NCBI GenBank assembly: GCA_019313765.1
Contig: JAFDAP010000085.1
Span: 1 to 6,885 of the forward strand
Source of the DNA: Deltaproteobacteria bacterium
Lineage (GTDB): Bacteria; Desulfobacterota; DSM-4660; Desulfatiglandales; Desulfatiglandaceae
DNA: 6,885 nt
Reading direction: 5' to 3'
The position numbers and the translations under genes were made by a program. Within the stretch, counting starts at the first letter, position 1. Each line of letters begins with the position of its first letter. Shown here piece after piece: positions 5,596-6,885 of this stretch. The notes under the pieces are model-generated. The model was not told where the DNA came from. It saw nothing but the letters and a program-made list of their open reading frames with translations, and ran no database searches.

Positions 5596-6633
5596 ATGAA
5601 ATGGAAAACCATGGTCATGGCCTTGAGTATGATTTTGGCCTTCCAAACATATCTTTTCGCAGACATAAGTGTCAGCCAACGGGCCAATATAATTACAGAG
5701 TATAACAAGATTTTGGAGAATCGAGAATATACAGTGGGTAGAACTTCAGATCTGCCTTTTACAAAGGAGTTAATTCGAAAGGCGATTGTTAGGGAGCTTT
5801 TAAAACCCACGTATAAATTGCTCACTCACGACATGGAAACAGCATATTTGGAGTTAGAGACATTTGTTTGCGAAAAGGAATTTGAAATAATTAAAAGATA
5901 TGAACAAGACCCTGTTTCTAAAACAACAACCCCTGTCATTACACAAGGTCCTTCTGAGTATGTTGAAATACAGCGAAAAATTCTTGACAGGCAGAAACGG
6001 CGCCTGGAAGAACTCAGGCGGTTAAAACAAAACCATGTGAATACCCTGGAGTCCTATTATTTGCCCGAGATCGAATGCCGTTTTAACATTCCGAGTGACT
6101 TTAAAAAGGCCGACGCTCGAACCCGTACAATGGTTGAAAAAATGAGAATGTCCGTTTGTCCGAAAGATATGTCCCCCGAAGAAAAAAGGGAAAGTGCAAG
6201 ATTGGAGGTTGTTTTCTTAAAACAATTAAACAAACTTAAATTACCCTTGAGGCCCTTTTTTACGATTCGGATCCGAGATATCGGCAGACCTGTTACTGAG
6301 TACGATTTTGAAAAGCAGATTGCTATTTTTGAAAAAATGGCCAGGGACATGGAAAATGCTTTTAAAAATACCGATCCTATCCGGATAATTGACCATGTAC
6401 TTACGGGAACACCTCTAATAAATTATAAGAATCATTCGGTAATTATCTCCCATCAGGAAACCAGTTCTTATGGAAATGCTGAAGGCTATTATCTCATCCA
6501 GTATTTTTTCTACTACAGAAGTGGATTGCTCACCTTAACCTTTTATAGTGACAGATATGCACTGAAAAGCGACATAAATGATTTTAAAACCATCGTCTAT
6601 AGTATGAAATTTGGGGAAAGGACAAGATGGTAG
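5596..6633 (+). CDS. Exported protein of unknown function with a coiled-coil segment
   Basis: I do not recognise this 345-residue protein. Residues 1-22 form a signal peptide (MKWK, hydrophobic core, cleavage after YLFA), so the mature protein should be periplasmic or secreted. Residues about 55-105 are helical and charged. Residues 119-155 (EIQRKILDRQKRRLEELRRL) look like a coiled coil. Cys92, Cys161 and Cys188 are the cysteines of the mature part. The C-terminal 260-340 alternates beta-like stretches (YYLIQYFFYYRSG, LLTLTFYSDRY) and ends with DFKTIVYSMKF. This recalls the end of PsbP/Mog1-like domains, but only weakly. AGAGAG at 5583-5588 is a modest ribosome binding site. The gene lies 86 nt after the caspase-like gene with a hairpin between. 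It looks more AT-rich than asd. A role as substrate, inhibitor or partner of the protease is possible but not shown. Confidence 0.85.
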   Translation: MKWKTMVMALSMILAFQTYLFADISVSQRANIITEYNKILENREYTVGRTSDLPFTKELIRKAIVRELLKPTYKLLTHDMETAYLELETFVCEKEFEIIKRYEQDPVSKTTTPVITQGPSEYVEIQRKILDRQKRRLEELRRLKQNHVNTLESYYLPEIECRFNIPSDFKKADARTRTMVEKMRMSVCPKDMSPEEKRESARLEVVFLKQLNKLKLPLRPFFTIRIRDIGRPVTEYDFEKQIAIFEKMARDMENAFKNTDPIRIIDHVLTGTPLINYKNHSVIISHQETSSYGNAEGYYLIQYFFYYRSGLLTLTFYSDRYALKSDINDFKTIVYSMKFGERTRW

Positions 6634-6641
6634 CCTGAACG

Positions 6642-6705
6642 TTGAAAACCCTGTCGAAGATCCCCGCACATAGGGCGGGGAACCTGTGAACGGTTACTGC
6701 CTGAA
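6642..6705 (+). other. Second copy of the structured element found upstream of asd
   Basis: TTGAAAACC (6642-6650) and GTCGAAGATCCC (6653-6664) are identical to 878-886 and 902-913 in the asd leader. Between them this copy has 2 nt where the asd copy has a 15-nt hairpin. The core again folds as a GC stem: CCCCGC/GCGGGG at 6662-6667 and 6675-6680, with a 7-nt loop. A smaller hairpin AACC/GGTT (6681-6684, 6692-6695) follows, then TGCCT as in the asd copy. GCCTGAA occurs at both ends (6633-6639 and 6699-6705). It lies upstream of the promoter at 6721, so it is either the 3' end of the preceding transcript, a separate small RNA or a dispersed repeat. Confidence 0.5.
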
Positions 6706-6728
6706 TAGTCACGATTTTTTTTGACTAT
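6705..6728. promoter_or_regulatory. Inverted repeat overlapping the -35 box, possible operator
   Basis: ATAGTCA (6705-6711) and TGACTAT (6722-6728) are perfect 7-bp inverted repeats separated by 10 bp that include a T-run. The right arm covers most of the proposed -35 hexamer. This placement suits a repressor or activator site for the downstream membrane-protein gene. The T-run is inside the loop, so the repeat itself is not an intrinsic terminator. Confidence 0.4.
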
Positions 6729-6749
6729 CCGCCGATTCATAACTATATT
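6721..6749 (+). promoter_or_regulatory. Sigma70-type promoter for the downstream membrane-protein gene
   Basis: TTGACT (6721-6726) and TATATT (6744-6749) match the consensus in 5 of 6 positions each and are exactly 17 bp apart. Initiation near 6756 leaves a short leader carrying AGAGG at 6765-6769, 9 nt before the ATG at 6779. Confidence 0.65.
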
Positions 6750-6778
6750 ATAGCCCAAAGACAAAGAGGCGCTTAGTA

Positions 6779-6885
6779 ATGGAAAAAAAGTATGGTTCCA
6801 GATTTTTTCTTCTATTTTTGCTTTGCTTTCTAATCCTGTTTTTATGGCTCTTCTGGACATACATATCAGCGATTGTCTTGGCGCT
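6779..6885 (+). CDS. N-terminus of a membrane protein, possibly AI-2E family transporter (partial)
   Basis: The first 35 codons of a gene that runs off the window. The product starts MEKKYGSRFF and continues with a long hydrophobic helix containing WLFWTYISAIVLA. A short basic N-terminus, one hydrophobic helix and a W-x-Y-[IL]-S-A-[IL]-x-x-A segment are typical of the first membrane span of AI-2E/PerM-type exporters. Too little is visible to exclude other membrane proteins. The start is supported by AGAGG 9 nt upstream and a good promoter. Confidence 0.55.
   Translation, partial: MEKKYGSRFFLLFLLCFLILFLWLFWTYISAIVLA

Noticed and set aside
6633..6705. GCCTGAA at both ends as a target-site duplication of a mobile element
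   Set aside because: The 3' copy is partly shared with the asd-leader element (TGCCT), so it is probably part of the element. The asd copy has no matching flanking repeat.
6705..6728. Inverted repeat with T-run read as an intrinsic terminator
   Set aside because: The Ts are in the loop rather than after the stem. Overlap with the -35 box fits an operator better.

Overview
The window reads as chromosomal DNA of a Gram-negative bacterium, most likely a sulfate-reducer-like deltaproteobacterium (Desulfobacterota). This is inferred from three things: a Gram-negative-type aspartate-semialdehyde dehydrogenase, a selenocysteine tRNA gene, and a TPR/Sel1/caspase-like set of exported proteins with one lipoprotein. 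No sequence here fixes the genus. All genes I can support lie on the + strand.

Layout. 8-727: a zinc-binding sirtuin, possibly with its true start outside the window. 728-966: a regulatory stretch holding a 9-bp direct repeat, a plausible sigma70-type promoter and three consecutive RNA hairpins. 967-2082: asd, with every catalytic residue at the same number as in the E. coli enzyme. 2096-2292: a compact selC unit made of a near-consensus promoter, tRNA-Sec with anticodon TCA and encoded CCA, and a strong intrinsic terminator. 2329-5509: a candidate three-gene operon with its own promoter, encoding a 97-aa protein of unknown function, a TPR lipoprotein and a secreted 712-aa caspase-fold protease with an EF-hand-like loop and a long Sel1-repeat tail. 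A hairpin overlaps the ribosome binding site of its first gene. 5539-5573: a terminator-like hairpin. 5596-6633: an exported coiled-coil protein of unknown function. 6634-6778: an intergenic region with a second copy of the conserved core seen upstream of asd, an inverted repeat and a good promoter. 6779-6885: the N-terminus of a membrane protein, possibly an AI-2E family transporter.

How the parts may work together. The sirtuin (protein deacylation), asd (lysine/threonine/methionine synthesis) and selC (selenocysteine decoding) are housekeeping genes with separate control. The 2454-5509 cluster is the accessory part. A TPR lipoprotein and a secreted Cys/His protease are translated almost back to back, which suggests an envelope-located, possibly calcium-responsive proteolytic module with protein-protein interaction scaffolds. 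That system and the two copies of a structured element (878-950 and 6642-6705) are the most interesting parts of the window.
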